Program-made: the position numbers and the translations under genes
The notes under the pieces: model-generated
The model's database searches: none
Told to the model about the DNA's origin: nothing
The model's input: only the letters and a program-made list of their open reading frames with translations
In this document: positions 41,329 through 64,000 of the stretch, in pieces
Layout of the letters: the number at the start of each line of letters is the position of its first letter
Position numbering within the stretch: the first letter of the stretch is position 1
NCBI RefSeq assembly: GCF_964340395.1
Contig: NC_135559.1
Span: 10,791,259-10,855,258, forward strand
From: Glandiceps talaboti
Lineage: Eukaryota > Hemichordata > Enteropneusta > Spengelidae
Direction: 5' to 3'
DNA length: 64,000 nt

Positions 41329-42390
41329 GTAGAACTGCATTGTGTCTATCGTGTTAAAACACGTGCCATGAGTGAAACACCAAGTCAACTCCATTTCTCC
41401 TGTAAAACCTAAGTATCTAGTCTCTCAAGTCTTCAGACTTTAAAGCGCATGTGAACTATATATCATGCTAGCTTTAACCCAGTACTTTATGAATTTATTA
41501 GTGACAGGTTGATTGGCCGGTCGGTCGGACTCAAACTTTAAACTTTAAAGCCGTTATGTTAGTCGATAAAGCATGGTATGTCATTTTAGCAAAATTGTCG
41601 ATTTTATGTATGTATGTATGTATGTATGTATGTATGTATGTATGTATGCATGTTCTAGGCCCGTTGCCCCCCGTTCCGTTGCCCCCCAGCCCCAAAGTTG
41701 GTTTGCTCATAAATGTACAAAAGAGTGAGTCATGTCCATGAATTATCTCAAATAAATACTAACTGTCACATCGGTTTATTCAAAGGAATCTAAGACTTTT
41801 AAGATTCTTCGAGTTTATTGAATCGACTACAGTAACTGTAATACTGTCGAATTTCAAAGATTGTCCATCAAGTGGTGAACATTATAGAAGAAATTAGGTG
41901 TAAATTGTTGGCAAAAACAGATGTCATTGTTTCTCTGAGTTAACACCATGCCATGGCGGTTCACATTACTAAGAGAGCCCATTGTATTGTCACCTTTCAT
42001 GCTGATCAAGCTAAAATGCTATATTCTTATCAACAAAGTCGACTAGATAGAATGCTTTGTTTTGAAGGAACTCTTCTTTAGCCAAGGGACAAGGCGCAGA
42101 CTGATTTTTGTTATTCTCTTTATTTGTGAACACATCACTTGCTTCATGTAATGACACCCCAGAGTAGAACTAGTATAGTATATCTAGTATTATCTTTTAC
42201 ATGATCTGCGGTAAAGAATCCATGACAATCGAATACAAAATTTTCTTGGAACATACAGAACAATGCGTCATTTCTAATTCCAAATAATTTGTGACATTTG
42301 AATTAATGCGATAAATATTGTCATTTACTGTTTTCATGTCAACCTTATAAGTCTTTGTAACAGTAAAAGACCTTCGATTCAGTAAAATGA

Positions 42391-42449
42391 CAAGTGGGCA
42401 AAAGGCCGGGGTGCAAAAGGCCAGGGGGCAAAAGGACGGGGACAATGGG
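42391..42449 (+). repeat. Short tandem gcaaaaggcc units
   Basis: Three imperfect 14-17 base units of the form gggcaaaaggccggg. A single related word (gcaaaaggccggg) recurs at about 44463. Confidence 0.7.
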
Positions 42450-42879
42450 CCTGCTTCCAAAAACCTCTTTTCCCAACTTCTCTAAACAATTGGCATGTTC
42501 TCACCCCCTCCTTCCACTTGATTACTTCCGTAAATGAAAGGAATTATCTATTCGTGAATGCTTTTCATTTGTATGTCTGGTGATACTTTGCGCATGTGGG
42601 ACGCAAGTCACCTCTAAAAGTACCTCTAAAATCAATTTTGGCAAACAACATTTTGTGTAGTTTGATTCCCACATCTTATGTTGTTTATTTTGTTATTATT
42701 TATGTGTTTTGAGTGTCAATGGCATGGCATGTCTTCGTTCATATCAAGAGATATACTCTCTGAAAGTAGACAGTTGCAAAATTATGAAGAAAAAACATAT
42801 TCCTTGGTATTGTAACACCGTCCGTACATTTATGATAGTGTCGGGTACACTTTAATAATACTCACAATCTTTTATTGAT

Positions 42880-43060
42880 GCTGGATAGAAGTCCAGTGAG
42901 GGCCATCCGTGGGTTCAGTGTTAATGCAGAAGGAAACCGGAGTACCCAGGGAAAACCTGCGTTGTTCGGTAAAACTGAACGACACTCTTCTTACTTACAG
43001 CGTGGTAGATTTAATCAAACCCTGAATGGGTTCAAACCTCGACCGCAGTAATAATATATT
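42880..43060. mobile_element. SINE-like dispersed repeat candidate
   Basis: It contains ggaaaccggagtacccaggg, a word I recall as common in dispersed repeats of many aquatic animal genomes, and gggttcaaacctcgac, resembling a tRNA-type B box. No second copy is in this window, so this rests on recollection and motif shape. Confidence 0.35.
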
Positions 43061-44817
43061 TAACCTATCGGCTACCGACAACCCTTTAAATGTTCGACTG
43101 TTTTCACCCACTTTCCATCAAGAGGAAATAATAGATATGTATAGGTCCAAGCAGTTGGACAATACTCTTCAAAAATTAAGCACTTAATAACCTTCCAAGA
43201 AAACTAAAACTCGAGCTGCATCTATTAAATTATACGCCTGGTATGACAAAATTACACAAATACGCCTAGAATGTTTGAAATGAGACGACCACATAACCCT
43301 GTCTTTCGATCTCAAGATCATTATTTTTAAATGGATTTGTCCTCTGGCATATATGCACCTGGCCCATTATTCTATCAGATGTTCGATCCATGAAGCCATC
43401 AAAACATTGGAAGTCCCAATATATATAAAACTTGTCCGCTTGACATTTGATGCAATAGTTCATACTAGCAAATGCTGCAATGGATTGCAAGCCCCTCAGG
43501 GAGTGGAAGTATAAAAGACCGCCGCTATAGTTTCGTACAAGGGGTAATAGTTGTAAAGCGCTTTAAGCATAGAGTGAGAAAGCCTTATATAAAAACCAAC
43601 ATTTTTATTGTATTAATAATATCATTTATCAAATTTCTGTAAAAGGTGATATAAACAGCACCTTTAACATTATGTGTAGGTGTATGTCCCTTGTTTTGTA
43701 TCACTTTTTACAAGATTGAAAAGAAATTGTTAAATACCGCAAAATATGCAAGAAATATTAGTAATTGACGCCGAAGGTCAAGGTTAAAAGAAAACTTGGT
43801 CCTGGTAACATAGGAGTAGACTTGAAAGTGGTCTCTACGTATACGTATTTCAGTTTGTTAGTTTTGCAGAAAAAGGGATTTTACATCATACATGGTCGTT
43901 ATTCAACCAGAGTTGAAAAGGTTAGCTACAATATTATATTTAAATTCGGGTCTCTGGTTACTCAACACCTCCATGGCTAGCAAATTTATTTGGATCATTC
44001 TGTCAGATCAAGTTAGACACTGAAGAAGGACAAGTGATTTTTCCGAAGCATGCCTGTTTCTCAATCAGAAGTGGAATAAGAGAACCTTCCATACACACAC
44101 CCTGGGGAAAGTTTCTTTCGGTCTGTATAGACACAGAAATTGCAATATGATGGACGGACGGACCCAACCTTAGAACCCCCCCCCCCCCAACTTCGTCCAT
44201 TGTGGCCAAAATTAGGAACTAGCTAAAATATAGAACATCTAAACGTACATACCAGAAGGATGTTTGAAAAGCATTGCACTATTTGGTCCTAAATGCAAAT
44301 GTTTATATGAAGCGTTTTAATTATTTCTTTAGTATGGGGGCGCTCTTTTTATAGAACTTATCTAAGGTATATTGATGTCCATTTACTAAATTGCATCCTA
44401 ATGACACGCTTGCTTGTCCTCGCAATAATGTTGATGGTTTCACACCAATCCCCACATAAAATGCAAAAGGCCGGGATAACACACTACAAGAGTACTGACA
44501 GAGACGGAGATTACCAAGTCAGGTGCAACACCAGGTAGTTCTAAAAATGAAACCCTTAAAATGACCTTTTATTATTTCGTCTACAGTGGCGTTCTGGATA
44601 GATGAATAATACAAAGTCATACGGTGAGCCTGCGTTCTAGCGAGCAGCTCCAGTCTTATGAAGCAGTATATGCCATCACCAACTGTCGATAAATATATTC
44701 AAGAAAGATATGAAGATATATCAGTTCGCAAGGGCTTTCTAACATTTTACAATGACGAGCTACTATTGTTCCTGTTCAGTGCCATAGAAAATTCTGTGGT
44801 ATTGGAATTTGGCGCTG

Positions 44818-45770
<953 letters not shown>

Positions 45771-46170
45771 GTATTGCAGCAACAAGTGATAGCTGCACAA
45801 GGAGCTCATCTACTATCTGTTACAAGTTATTAGTAATGTATAAATGGAATTCACTTATTGTCTATCTTTGGAAGTCATAATGATACATCTTTCTGGTTGA
45901 GAAATTTTCCAATTTTGCAATTAAATTTTAATAACACCTAGTATGAAATCGATTTCGTGACGAGCTTATGGTTCGACTGTCTTGTTTTACAAGGTATTAC
46001 GTTAATTAGGTAGTGTGCATAATGAGAATTCGTACACGTAACTCAATATGATTGGGTCGTCTAGCTTTAATTAAATCGTCCCATACAAATATTACACGTA
46101 TATCACATAGGTTCGCACAGCCCTAACAAACAGTTACTTCACGCACTGTAAACTTGACAAAACAGGCGTC

Positions 46171-64000
<17,830 letters not shown>

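Overview
This is a window of AT-rich, intron-rich animal genomic DNA loaded with microsatellites. The genes have GT-AG introns, extracellular modules carried on symmetric phase 1-1 exons, and remnants of non-LTR retrotransposons and small inverted-repeat elements. The domain content (DEG/ENaC channel, F-type lectin, LDL-receptor class A, PAN/Apple) fits a marine invertebrate such as a hemichordate, amphioxus or lophotrochozoan. The species cannot be fixed from this sequence alone.

Layout, all genes on the + strand. Gene A (from 415, 5' end outside the window, to 14409), gene B (18193-36333, complete) and gene C (46171 to the window end, 3' end missing) are tandem paralogues of one large gene. 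A broken extra copy of the last exon lies at 37080-37230, just downstream of gene B. A single-exon class A GPCR (39155-40405) sits between B and C. Spliced by hand, gene B has 23 coding exons totalling 3738 nt, which is a whole number of codons (1245 aa). The equivalent exons of A and C have matching phases and nearly the same lengths.

The encoded protein is a DEG/ENaC (amiloride-sensitive channel family) subunit. The order is: cytoplasmic N-terminus with the His-Gly gating motif, TM1, first ectodomain strand (FPSVTVCN), three LDLa repeats, three F-type lectin (fucolectin, FTP) domains, one PAN/Apple domain, a fourth LDLa, the rest of the channel ectodomain, TM2 with the GLS selectivity filter, and a short tail. 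About 700 residues of adhesive or lectin modules are therefore inserted inside the channel ectodomain. Only the middle lectin domain keeps the complete fucose-binding signature (H-X26-R-X-D-X4-R plus adjacent cysteines), and it does so in all three paralogues. The other two lectin domains have decayed. I infer a glycan-sensing or glycan-anchored cation channel family that is expanding in tandem, with signs of gene conversion in the middle lectin exon.

The non-coding DNA holds long tetranucleotide arrays that change motif one or two bases at a time without losing register (the largest about 950 bp at 44818-45770). It also holds (TA)n-embedded perfect hairpins, three copies of a ~250 bp terminal-inverted-repeat element, a dispersed repeat that carries (GTCT)n arrays, and a minus-strand CR1/L2/Jockey-like reverse transcriptase remnant at 16036-16640. 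Exon boundaries are hand-called from reading frame, phase and comparison among the three paralogues; no transcript was available.
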